This document shows positions 42,603 through 50,515 of a stretch of DNA of 64,000 nt, one piece after another (position 1 is the first letter of the stretch; each line of letters opens with the position of its first letter). The notes under the pieces are model-generated. The model was not told where the DNA came from. It saw only the letters and a list, made by a program, of their open reading frames with translations, and made no database searches. The stretch is taken from NCBI RefSeq assembly GCF_016907545.1, contig NZ_JAFBCD010000001.1, positions 1,922,001-1,986,000 of the forward strand. The letters are read 5' to 3'. Made by a program: the position numbers and the translations under genes. This stretch comes from Paenarthrobacter ilicis. GTDB lineage: Bacteria; Actinomycetota; Actinomycetes; Actinomycetales; Micrococcaceae.

Positions 42603-44702
42603 ATGAGCCTTGCCCAGGAAATCAACCGTGTTGTTGCTCCTTTCGAAGTAGTCAGTGAATACAAACCTGCCGGTGACCAGCCCACGGCCATCGCTGAGCT
42701 AACGCAGCGCATCAACAACGGTGAGAAGGACGTTGTCCTCCTGGGTGCCACCGGTACGGGTAAGAGTGCCACCACGGCCTGGCTGATTGAGCAGGTGCAG
42801 CGGCCCACGCTGGTGATGGTGCAGAACAAGACACTGGCGGCGCAGCTGGCCAACGAGTTCAGGGAACTCCTGCCCAACAACGCCGTGGAGTACTTCGTCT
42901 CCTACTACGACTACTACCAGCCTGAAGCCTACGTGGCGCAGACGGACACCTTCATTGAGAAGGACTCGTCCGTCAACGAGGAAGTCGAACGACTCCGCCA
43001 CTCGGCCACCAACGCACTCCTGACCCGGCGTGACGTCATTGTGGTGGCCACGGTGTCCTGCATCTACGGCCTGGGAACTCCGGAAGAATACATCGCGGGC
43101 ATGGTGACCCTCCGCAAGGGCGCAGAAATGAACCGCGACCATCTGCTCCGGAAATTCGTCTCCATGCAGTACGCCCGCAATGACATGGACTTCCACCGTG
43201 GAACCTTCCGCGTCCGGGGAGACACCGTGGAGATCATTCCCATGTATGAAGAGCTCGCCATCAGGATCGAGTTCTTCGGCGATGAGATCGAGAACATCCA
43301 GACGCTGCACCCCCTCACAGGCGAAGTGCTCCGGGACGAAGAAGAGATGTACGTCTTCCCGGCCTCCCACTATGTCGCTGGTCCCGAGCGGATGTCACGT
43401 GCCATCAAGCGCATTGAGGACGAACTCGCGGACCGTTTGAAAGTCCTGGAAAGCCAGAACAAACTGGTGGAAGCGCAGAGGCTCCGCATGAGGACAACCT
43501 ACGATCTCGAAATGATGCAGCAGATGGGCTTCTGCAACGGCATTGAGAACTATTCCGTACACATCGACGGCAGGGAGCCGGGGACGGCGCCGCACTGCCT
43601 GATCGACTACTTCCCGGACGATTTCCTGCTGGTGGTTGACGAATCCCACGTCACCATTCCGCAGATCGGTGCCATGTACGAGGGCGACATGTCCCGCAAG
43701 CGCAACCTTGTGGACTTCGGCTTCCGCCTTCCCTCGGCAATGGATAACCGCCCCTTGAAGTGGGACGAGTTCCTGCAGCGCATTGGGCAGACTGTCTACC
43801 TCTCGGCCACCCCGGGTAAGTACGAACTCGGCAAGGCTGACGGTTACGTCCAGCAGATCATCCGTCCTACAGGGTTGATCGACCCCGAAGTGGTCGTGAA
43901 GCCCACAAAGGGCCAGATTGACGATCTCCTGGGTGAGATCAAGGTTCGGACAGCCAAGGACGAGCGCGTCCTGGTGACCACCCTGACCAAGAGGATGGCC
44001 GAGGACCTCACCGATTACCTGGTGGGCCACGGCGTGAAAGTGGAGTACCTGCACTCTGACGTCGACACCCTCCGCCGTGTTGAACTGCTTCGGGAACTCC
44101 GCATGGGTGTCTTTGATGTCCTGGTGGGTATCAACCTGCTCCGTGAGGGCCTGGACCTTCCGGAAGTATCCCTGGTGAGCATCCTGGACGCAGACAAGGA
44201 AGGATTCCTGCGTTCCTCCACGTCCTTGATCCAGACCATCGGACGCGCCGCCCGTAACGTTTCGGGCGAGGTCCACATGTACGCCGACCGGATCACCGAC
44301 TCCATGGCCCACGCCATTGATGAGACCAACAGGCGCCGTGCCATCCAGGTGAAGTACAACACCGATCACGGCATTGACCCGCAGCCGTTGCGCAAGAAGA
44401 TCGCCGACATCACGGACCAATTGGCCAAGGAAGACGCCGACACCCAGGAGCTGCTGAGCAACAACAGGCTGGCTAAGGGTGGCAAGCGGGGCAAGGGCAC
44501 AGCGAAGGGCTCGGCTACCGTCCGCCAGGATGGCTTGGCCGCAGCGCCTGCCGAGGACCTTGTGGGACTGATCGAACAGTTGACCGAGCAGATGCACGGT
44601 GCGGCTGCAGAACTTCAGTTCGAGGTCGCTGCCCGCATCCGTGATGAAGTCAAGGAGTTGAAGCGGGAATTGCGGCAGATGCAAACCGCCGGTCACGCCT
44701 AG
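42603..44702 (+). CDS. uvrB: UvrABC system protein B
   Basis: 699 residues. Helicase motif [12 protein letters not shown]; the beta-hairpin region [69 protein letters not shown]; and the C-terminal UvrC-binding UVR motif ([31 protein letters not shown]). It verifies damage and loads UvrC. The start ATG 42603 is 6 nt after TAGATT (42591-42596), no Shine-Dalgarno. I see no SOS box upstream. Confidence 0.98.
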   Translation: MSLAQEINRVVAPFEVVSEYKPAGDQPTAIAELTQRINNGEKDVVLLGATGTGKSATTAWLIEQVQRPTLVMVQNKTLAAQLANEFRELLPNNAVEYFVSYYDYYQPEAYVAQTDTFIEKDSSVNEEVERLRHSATNALLTRRDVIVVATVSCIYGLGTPEEYIAGMVTLRKGAEMNRDHLLRKFVSMQYARNDMDFHRGTFRVRGDTVEIIPMYEELAIRIEFFGDEIENIQTLHPLTGEVLRDEEEMYVFPASHYVAGPERMSRAIKRIEDELADRLKVLESQNKLVEAQRLRMRTTYDLEMMQQMGFCNGIENYSVHIDGREPGTAPHCLIDYFPDDFLLVVDESHVTIPQIGAMYEGDMSRKRNLVDFGFRLPSAMDNRPLKWDEFLQRIGQTVYLSATPGKYELGKADGYVQQIIRPTGLIDPEVVVKPTKGQIDDLLGEIKVRTAKDERVLVTTLTKRMAEDLTDYLVGHGVKVEYLHSDVDTLRRVELLRELRMGVFDVLVGINLLREGLDLPEVSLVSILDADKEGFLRSSTSLIQTIGRAARNVSGEVHMYADRITDSMAHAIDETNRRRAIQVKYNTDHGIDPQPLRKKIADITDQLAKEDADTQELLSNNRLAKGGKRGKGTAKGSATVRQDGLAAAPAEDLVGLIEQLTEQMHGAAAELQFEVAARIRDEVKELKRELRQMQTAGHA

Positions 44703-44704
44703 GG

Positions 44705-44840
44705 TAGGATCTGATGTACGTAGGGGAGTATCCCAAGCGCTAAGTCCGTCAGCACGCAAGGCATAGTTGCCTCGCCGGGCCTAGCGGGACGCCATGTCAG
44801 AGCATCAACGCTCCAGGTGTCCGGAGAGACTTACACCGCA
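44705..44840 (+). promoter_or_regulatory. candidate yybP-ykoY (Mn2+) riboswitch leader of terC, with its -10
   Basis: TAGGAT (44705-44710) places transcription near 44717, immediately before GGGGAGTATCCC (44723-44734). The GGGGAGTA motif is the conserved first-loop sequence of the yybP-ykoY family, which typically precedes TerC genes. Downstream pairings support a folded aptamer: CGCTA (44739-44743) with TAGCG (44782-44786), GGCA/TGCC around TAGT, a CCGGGCC segment, and GGTGT/ACACC (44816-44837). The leader of 150 nt contrasts with the leaderless neighbours. Confidence 0.7.
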
Positions 44841-44867
44841 TTCACGTACCCTGCGAAAGGCCCTTTA

Positions 44868-45896
44868 ATGGAGCTCCCTGTCTGGTTTGAGGTCGGCTCG
44901 TTCGTCGTCCTCGGAATCATTTTGCTGATCGACCTGTTGTTGGTCGTCAAGCGCCCCCACGAACCTTCCATGAAGGAGGCCGGCCTGTGGGTCGCCTTCT
45001 ACGTGGCATTGGCGATGGTATTCGCCGGAGCCATGTTCTACTTCACCGGACCGGAGTACGGAAGCCAGTTCGTAGCCGGCTGGGTCACTGAGTACAGCCT
45101 CAGTATCGACAACCTCTTCGTCTTCATCATCATCATGGCCCGCTTCTCGGTACCCCGTAAGTACCAGCAGGAAGTGCTGATGGTGGGAATCATCATCGCG
45201 CTGGTCCTTCGTGGCATCTTCATTGCGCTGGGTGCTGTGGTCATCGAGCAATTCAGCTGGGTGTTCTACATCTTCGGCGCCTTCCTGCTCTGGACTGCCT
45301 GGAAGCAGGCCAAGGATTCCGGCGAGGATGAGGAAGAGGGCGCAGAGAACCCGCTGATCGCCCGCCTCCGCAAGGTCCTGCCGATGTCCGAGAAGTTCGA
45401 CGGCGGCAAGTTGCGCACCACGGTTGACGGCAAGAAGGTCTTCACCCCCATGGTGATCGTCTTTGTCACCATCGGTCTGACTGACCTGCTGTTCGCGGTG
45501 GACTCCATTCCTGCGATCTTCGGCCTGACACAGAGTGCCTTCATTGTGTTCACCGCCAATATCTTTGCCCTGATGGGTCTCCGGCAGCTGTACTTCCTGC
45601 TGGGTGGCCTGATGACGCGCCTTGTTTACCTGAAGCACGCCCTCTCCGTCATCCTTGCGTTCATCGGCGTCAAGTTGGTCCTTCATGCCATGCACGTCAA
45701 CGAGCTCCCGTTCATCAACGGTGGAAAGCACATCGAGTGGGCTCCTGAGATCCCCACGTACGTTTCTCTTGCAGTCATCGTAGGAACCATCATCGTGGCT
45801 GTTGTCGCCAGCCTGCTCAGCCCCGCTGCCCGCAAGGCACACATGGATTCACGGCTTGAAGAAGACGCACGCAAGAGCATGAGCGACGCCGACTAA
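44868..45896 (+). CDS. TerC-family integral membrane protein (probable Mn2+ exporter)
   Basis: 342 residues, about eight membrane helices. VTEYSLSIDNLFVFIIIMARF and GLTDLLFAVDSIPAIFGLTQSAFIVFTANIFALMGLRQLYFLLGGL are the paired TerC signatures with the acidic metal residues (SxDN and FAVDS). Family members such as Alx/YkoY export manganese; the upstream candidate riboswitch supports this. AAAGG lies 7 nt upstream of ATG 44868. A strong hairpin terminator follows but lies inside the next gene (45943-45975). Confidence 0.93.
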   Translation: MELPVWFEVGSFVVLGIILLIDLLLVVKRPHEPSMKEAGLWVAFYVALAMVFAGAMFYFTGPEYGSQFVAGWVTEYSLSIDNLFVFIIIMARFSVPRKYQQEVLMVGIIIALVLRGIFIALGAVVIEQFSWVFYIFGAFLLWTAWKQAKDSGEDEEEGAENPLIARLRKVLPMSEKFDGGKLRTTVDGKKVFTPMVIVFVTIGLTDLLFAVDSIPAIFGLTQSAFIVFTANIFALMGLRQLYFLLGGLMTRLVYLKHALSVILAFIGVKLVLHAMHVNELPFINGGKHIEWAPEIPTYVSLAVIVGTIIVAVVASLLSPAARKAHMDSRLEEDARKSMSDAD

Positions 45897-45924
45897 CAAC
45901 CCGCAAAAGTTGTAGTCTCTCTAC

Positions 45925-47256
45925 GTGGCTACCACTTCAACAACGGCGCTGAACCCTCAACGGGTTCAGCGCCGTACTGTTTTCCTGCTCAGTGCCGCAC
46001 AGTTGCTCAGTGGAATAGGAAATGGTGCCTCCCTGTCCATAGGCTCCCTTCTGGCCGTTGACCTGTCCGGATCGGAAGCCTGGGCAGGAGCCGTCACCAC
46101 GGTGCTCACCCTGGCCGCAGCGATCGCGGCACTGCCCCTTGCGCGGCTGGCAGAGGCACGGGGACGCCGGGTGGGTCTGGTCACCGGTTTGCTTGCCGCC
46201 ATGGCAGGGGCTTTCCTCATCATCTGCTCCGTGACGAGCCAATCATTCCTTCTGCTGCTGCTGGGCGCCGCGTGCCTGGGTCTGGGCACCGCCGCGAACC
46301 TCCAGGCGAGGTTCGCCGCCGTCGACCTCGCGGAGCCCCGGTACCGCGGACGGTCCCTGTCCACCGTGGTCTGGTCCATCACCGTAGGCGCGGTGGCGGG
46401 CCCCAACCTGATTCAGCCCGGCGCAGCAGTCGGCGAAGTACTGGGACTGCCGGCCATTGCCGGGCCCTTTGTTTTCTCCGCTGCGGGTCTCTTCCTGGCA
46501 GCAACGTTGCTGTTCGCCGGCTTGCGGCCGGACCCTCTGATTCTCTCCCGCCGGCTGGCTGCCGTGGGAGAGGGCCGCACGGGACCCCTGCAGCCAGCCG
46601 GGGGAACCATCCGTTCCGGCCTGCGCTCCATTCGCTCGTCGCCGCTGGCGATGATGGCCCTGGCAGCCGTTGTAGCCGCCCACGCCGTGATGGTGGCAGT
46701 CATGTCCATGACCCCCCTTCACCTCCAGCAGTTGGTGGCAGGATCCCACGTAGGCCATCACGGTTCCACCTCGGAGAGCACCGATGCGCTGGTGGTGATC
46801 GGGCTGACCATCTCGCTGCATATTGCAGGGATGTACGCGCTCTCGCCGGTGTGGGGTTGGTTGACGGACAAAGCCGGGAGACTGCAGACCATTGCTGCGG
46901 GTCATGCCTTGCTGTTGATAGCTGTCTTCATTGCCGGTTTCGGATCCCACGAGCCGTGGCTCGTCACTACAGGGTTGGTGGTTCTTGGCCTCGGCTGGTC
47001 AGGAGCAACCATCGCCGGATCCACGCTGTTGGCAGAGAGCGTCCCCGAGGACCAACGTGTCACTGTCCAGGGGGTTTCAGACACCTTGATGAGTGGTGCC
47101 GGTGCCGTCGGGGGCGCCACGTCCGGACTGTTTCTGGCGTGGATCGGTTACCACGGACTCAACCTGGCGGGCGCCATGGTGGCCGCGGCGGTCATTGCCG
47201 TCACGGCTATGACCATCTTCAAGGCTGGATCCAGGGCAGCAGTTGGTTCGGACTAG
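45925..47256 (+). CDS. MFS transporter, 12 helices
   Basis: 443 residues. Loop 2-3 reads PLARLAEARGRRVGLVTG, and loop 8-9 GWLTDKAGRLQTIAAG. A long hydrophobic first helix starts at about residue 18 (RTVFLLSAAQLLSGIG). Substrate unknown, probably a drug or metabolite exporter. TAGTCT (45913-45918) is 6 nt before GTG 45925. Unusually, codons 7-17 encode a perfect 14-bp terminator-like hairpin. It overlaps the convergent peptidase gene by 4 bp. Confidence 0.85.
   Translation: MATTSTTALNPQRVQRRTVFLLSAAQLLSGIGNGASLSIGSLLAVDLSGSEAWAGAVTTVLTLAAAIAALPLARLAEARGRRVGLVTGLLAAMAGAFLIICSVTSQSFLLLLLGAACLGLGTAANLQARFAAVDLAEPRYRGRSLSTVVWSITVGAVAGPNLIQPGAAVGEVLGLPAIAGPFVFSAAGLFLAATLLFAGLRPDPLILSRRLAAVGEGRTGPLQPAGGTIRSGLRSIRSSPLAMMALAAVVAAHAVMVAVMSMTPLHLQQLVAGSHVGHHGSTSESTDALVVIGLTISLHIAGMYALSPVWGWLTDKAGRLQTIAAGHALLLIAVFIAGFGSHEPWLVTTGLVVLGLGWSGATIAGSTLLAESVPEDQRVTVQGVSDTLMSGAGAVGGATSGLFLAWIGYHGLNLAGAMVAAAVIAVTAMTIFKAGSRAAVGSD
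45943..45985 (+). terminator. perfect hairpin inside the start of the MFS gene, probable terC terminator
   Basis: ACGGCGCTGAACCC (45943-45956) and GGGTTCAGCGCCGT (45962-45975) pair without mismatch around loop TCAAC; ACTGTTTTCC follows. It starts 47 nt after the terC stop codon and 18 nt into the MFS coding sequence. Confidence 0.8.
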
Positions 47257-48593
47257 CGGGCCGAACGCACCAGGCCGAGGAGGCGGACAAAGATGCCCTC
47301 CCCGTCCTCGCCGATGCCGTCGTGGTGGAAGTCGGAGGTGACCCAGGGCTGGAGCCCGCGCACAGCCGCGGCTGTTTCCAAGGAGAGGTCGCGGTCAACG
47401 TAGATGTCGTTTTCGTACACGGCGGCCGCGACAGGCACCGTGTTGGATGCCAGCTGCGGGATGTCGTACAGGGGTGTCCAGTCCGTTTTGGCCGCCAACA
47501 ATCCCGCGACGTCCTTGAAGGGGACCAAAGAAGGGTCCTGGTCGAAGTACCACGGGTAGACCATCTCGCCGGTCAGGAGGGGAGCTTCGGCGCCCGGCAG
47601 GAATTCCGGGTAATCCTGGAGCACCCGCCAGGCCGACCAGTCCGTGGCCCCAGCCTGACCATAAATGGATTCATGCAGAACTGCGTACAGGGGATTGGCG
47701 GCGCGGCTCACAAGTGCCCGGACTTGCTCCAGGAACCCCTCGGACAGCCGCGGCCCGGATGCAGTGTCAACAAATGCATCCTCCAGCAGGTAGTGCAATG
47801 CATCCACCCTGGCGTTACCGCCCAGGAAGGAGCCCACCATCTGGAAGCGTTCCGGCGTCAGTGCCTCCCCACTGGCAAGGTATTCCGGCTGGTGCTCCAG
47901 ATGCCGGATGATCTGTGTGACCTTGTCGCGGTCCTCGGGGTACCAGCCGAAGTACTCAGTGTTGCGCGCAGCCACCCGACGAAACGTGGCCTGGTAAACC
48001 CGGTCGGCAGGTCCTTGGAGCGGTGCCAGCCCACCCGTAATCAGGACTTCACGCAGACCCCCGGGGGCGAATGACAGATAGGTGAGGGCGCAGAAGCCGC
48101 CAAAACTCTGACCCAACACGGACCAGGGACCCGAGCCCAGTTCACGACGGATGTGCTCGGCGTCGGCAACAATCGAATCGGCCCGGAAATGGGTGAGGTA
48201 GTCGGCTTGGGCAGCAACGTCACCACGGCCCTCAAGGGTCTGCTTCTCCACGGGGCTTGAAAGACCGGTTCCCCGCTGATCAAGCATCAAGATGCGGAAC
48301 TCCTTGGCTGCGGCCTTCATCCATCCTGAGAGTGACGTGACGCGGTTTCCCCGTCCTCCTGGACCGCCCTGGAGGAACAGCAACCAGGGAAGCCGCGCCG
48401 CAGCCTCGGCAGTGTGCTCAGTGGAGGAATACTCACGGGCGAAGACAGTGATGGTCTCCGCTGCACGGTCGCCTGCCGCGGCGAGGCCGTGATCCAACGG
48501 AACCGTAAAGTAGTGCTCCGCTGTGCGCAGGCCCCTGAATTCATGGCGTGCTCGGATGCTGTGAGTGTGGGTATTCTGCTCCGGATCAACCAC
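47253..48593 (-). CDS. prolyl aminopeptidase-like alpha/beta hydrolase (S33 family)
   Basis: 446 residues. LLFLQGGPGGRG is the HGGPG-like oxyanion motif, MLDQRGTGLSSP the DQRGxGxS motif, LGQSFGGFCALTYLS the nucleophile elbow (GQSFGG), and DFHHDGIG the late His. The family releases N-terminal proline or other residues from peptides. Start GTG 48593 has GAGG upstream; GTG 48608 is another option. It overlaps the end of the upstream acetyltransferase gene, so the two are translated together. Confidence 0.9.
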   Translation of the reverse strand: MVDPEQNTHTHSIRARHEFRGLRTAEHYFTVPLDHGLAAAGDRAAETITVFAREYSSTEHTAEAAARLPWLLFLQGGPGGRGNRVTSLSGWMKAAAKEFRILMLDQRGTGLSSPVEKQTLEGRGDVAAQADYLTHFRADSIVADAEHIRRELGSGPWSVLGQSFGGFCALTYLSFAPGGLREVLITGGLAPLQGPADRVYQATFRRVAARNTEYFGWYPEDRDKVTQIIRHLEHQPEYLASGEALTPERFQMVGSFLGGNARVDALHYLLEDAFVDTASGPRLSEGFLEQVRALVSRAANPLYAVLHESIYGQAGATDWSAWRVLQDYPEFLPGAEAPLLTGEMVYPWYFDQDPSLVPFKDVAGLLAAKTDWTPLYDIPQLASNTVPVAAAVYENDIYVDRDLSLETAAAVRGLQPWVTSDFHHDGIGEDGEGIFVRLLGLVRSAR

Positions 48594-49110
48594 GGGCAAG
48601 GGCCTCACCGGAAAGCGGGGCCTGATCCGAAGCTCCGGCGCCGAAGGATTTCAGGGCATCGCCCGTCAATCGGAAGGTTGACCATTCCTCCATGGAATAT
48701 GCGCCGAGGTTTTTGTAGAACTTAATGGAGGGCTCGTTCCAGTTGAGCACGCTCCATTCCACACGGGCATAACCACGCTCGACGGCGGTAGTTGCCAAGT
48801 ATTGCAACAGCGCCTTGCCGTGGCCCTCGCCACGGGCATCCGGGACCACGTAAAGGTCCTCCAAGTAGATTCCATGGACGCCCTCCCACGTTGAATAGTT
48901 CAAAAACCACAAGGCGAAGCCCTGAACCGTTCCGGCAGCATTCTCTGCGATGGTGGCATAGACGCGGGGGTTCTCGCCGAAGAGCACTTCGGTGAGCATT
49001 TCCGGAGTATTTTTGACGGCGTCCGGTTCTTTCTCGTAGATCGCAAGATCGTGGATCATACGCAGAACTGCGGGGACGTCTTCGGCGGTGGCTGGGCGGA
49101 TTACACTCAT
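48586..49110 (-). CDS. GNAT N-acetyltransferase (diamine/thialysine acetyltransferase-like)
   Basis: 174 residues. RPATAEDVPAVLRMIHDLAIYEKEPDAV, then LYVVPDARGEGHGKALLQYLA (acetyl-CoA loop R-G-E-G-H-G) and NWNEPSIKFYKNLGA. The IYEKEPDAV and YSTWEGVHGIYLEDLYV segments are those of the SSAT/thialysine acetyltransferase group, so a polyamine or lysine analogue substrate is likely. TATGCT (minus strand, 49118-49123) ends 7 nt before ATG 49110. Confidence 0.88.
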   Translation of the reverse strand: MSVIRPATAEDVPAVLRMIHDLAIYEKEPDAVKNTPEMLTEVLFGENPRVYATIAENAAGTVQGFALWFLNYSTWEGVHGIYLEDLYVVPDARGEGHGKALLQYLATTAVERGYARVEWSVLNWNEPSIKFYKNLGAYSMEEWSTFRLTGDALKSFGAGASDQAPLSGEALARG

Positions 49111-49141
49111 GCCTCCGAGCATACTAGGGGAGCCGTGCCCG

Positions 49142-50515
49142 TTACTGCCAGGACAACGCCGATGATCCATAGCGGACCGGTGGCTGTGCGTAGTGCAGCG
49201 GAGCGTCGTTCACAAGCAGTGGCGGCCCCACGAATCCGAGTTTGCCGTAGGTACTCCGCGTCTCCAGGCAATCCGGCGCTGCCAGGGCTTCCCGGCGGGC
49301 GTTGGAAGATGCCGGGGGCAGCCTGAATAGTTCCTCTGCCGTCCGCGCCAAGGAGAGCAGAACCGCACCGCCGGCCCCCGTTGAAAGGCGCTCGGTCAAA
49401 AGCGCCAGGATGCCGGCGGCGAGTCCGTATCCTGTGGCATGATCCAGGGCTTGGACCGGGAGCACGCCCGGCATCCAGTCTGAATCACCCTCACGCCCGT
49501 ACCGGTGGGCGATTCCCGATGCCGCTTGCACCAGGCTGTCGAAGCCCCGGCGCCTACTCCAGGGGCCCGCGGCGCCCCATGCAGTGAGGACCCCCACAAT
49601 GAGGCCCGGCCTGGCGGCCAGCAGTGCCTCCGAGCCCAGGCCAAAACGGTCCAGGCCCCCATTGCGGTATCCGGTGATGACCACGTCAGCTGTCTGGAGG
49701 AGGCTGCTGACGGCGGTGCGAACACCGGCGTCTCCAAGATCTGCAACAGCGCTTCGTTTATCGAACCCCGAGTCGATGAAGGCGTCGGGCAACTCGGGAA
49801 GTCCAGGAGGGTCAATCCGCAGGACATCCGCGCCCAACGCGCCCAGGAGGCGTGTTGCGGTAGGGCCGGCGATGACGCGGGTAAAGTCCAGTACCCGGAG
49901 TCCGGTCAGGGGCCGGGCTGGGTCCTTGGATGGACGCCATGGAGAACCGCTGACCGTGGTCGCCGGGCCGGGCGCCGTGAAGGAAATCCACGGACCTGAC
50001 GCGGCTGCGGCGTGCATCTCCGTTTCCACCCACTCATCCCGGGCCCGGACGGCTGCAGCCACGCCGCCCGTTGCTGCAATGGCGTCTTCCGCTTCACGGG
50101 ACGTCAGGTGCAGCAGGGCTCGTTCCACCCCGTCCGCGTCGGTGGCAGACAGTGCCTCCAACAGGCGTGCAGCATGGTGTGGATAGTTGGCGTGAAGGCG
50201 GATAAGCCCATCGGAGGTTCTCCGGAACCCCGATAGGGGCGCAAAGCCTTCGGGCGTCCTGCCGTCGATCCTGAGGTGCATCAGGGAATTGAAAGCAGCT
50301 GCAGTGCCGGCCGAAGTCACCGAATACTCCGCGGTTCCCCCGGTCAGGGCAGTCAGCGCTGTTGCCGCTGCCCGGACCGAACCGAGCGCAAGACCTTCCA
50401 CATCCAGATTTCCATCCCACCATCGACGAGTCCCCCTGCAGGGGGCCGGCGTCGCGGTCCTGAGCGCGGCCACAACTCGAAGGCCAGAGCAAAGGTCCGG
50501 GATGGCCTCCATCAT
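49142..50515 (-). CDS. CoA-transferase family III (CaiB/BaiF) protein with permuted-looking domain order
   Basis: 457 residues. The family's N-terminal Rossmann block (LTGLRVLDFTRVIAGPTATRLLGALGADVLRIDPP, then SGFDKRSAVADL with an Asp, VVITGYR, GLIVGVLTAWG) does not begin until about residue 205. The first 200 residues contain what normally is the C-terminal part (GFRRTSDGLIRLHANYPHHAARLLEAL … VRARDEWVETEMHAA). CaiB-type enzymes form interlocked dimers and move CoA between acids. ATG 50515 overlaps the helicase stop by one base. Confidence 0.8.
   Translation of the reverse strand: MMEAIPDLCSGLRVVAALRTATPAPCRGTRRWWDGNLDVEGLALGSVRAAATALTALTGGTAEYSVTSAGTAAAFNSLMHLRIDGRTPEGFAPLSGFRRTSDGLIRLHANYPHHAARLLEALSATDADGVERALLHLTSREAEDAIAATGGVAAAVRARDEWVETEMHAAAASGPWISFTAPGPATTVSGSPWRPSKDPARPLTGLRVLDFTRVIAGPTATRLLGALGADVLRIDPPGLPELPDAFIDSGFDKRSAVADLGDAGVRTAVSSLLQTADVVITGYRNGGLDRFGLGSEALLAARPGLIVGVLTAWGAAGPWSRRRGFDSLVQAASGIAHRYGREGDSDWMPGVLPVQALDHATGYGLAAGILALLTERLSTGAGGAVLLSLARTAEELFRLPPASSNARREALAAPDCLETRSTYGKLGFVGPPLLVNDAPLHYAQPPVRYGSSALSWQ

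Noticed and set aside
46272..48074. 600-codon plus-strand frame across the MFS gene and the convergent peptidase gene
   Set aside because: Out of frame with one clear gene and antisense to another; Arg/Gly/Pro-rich shadow sequence.
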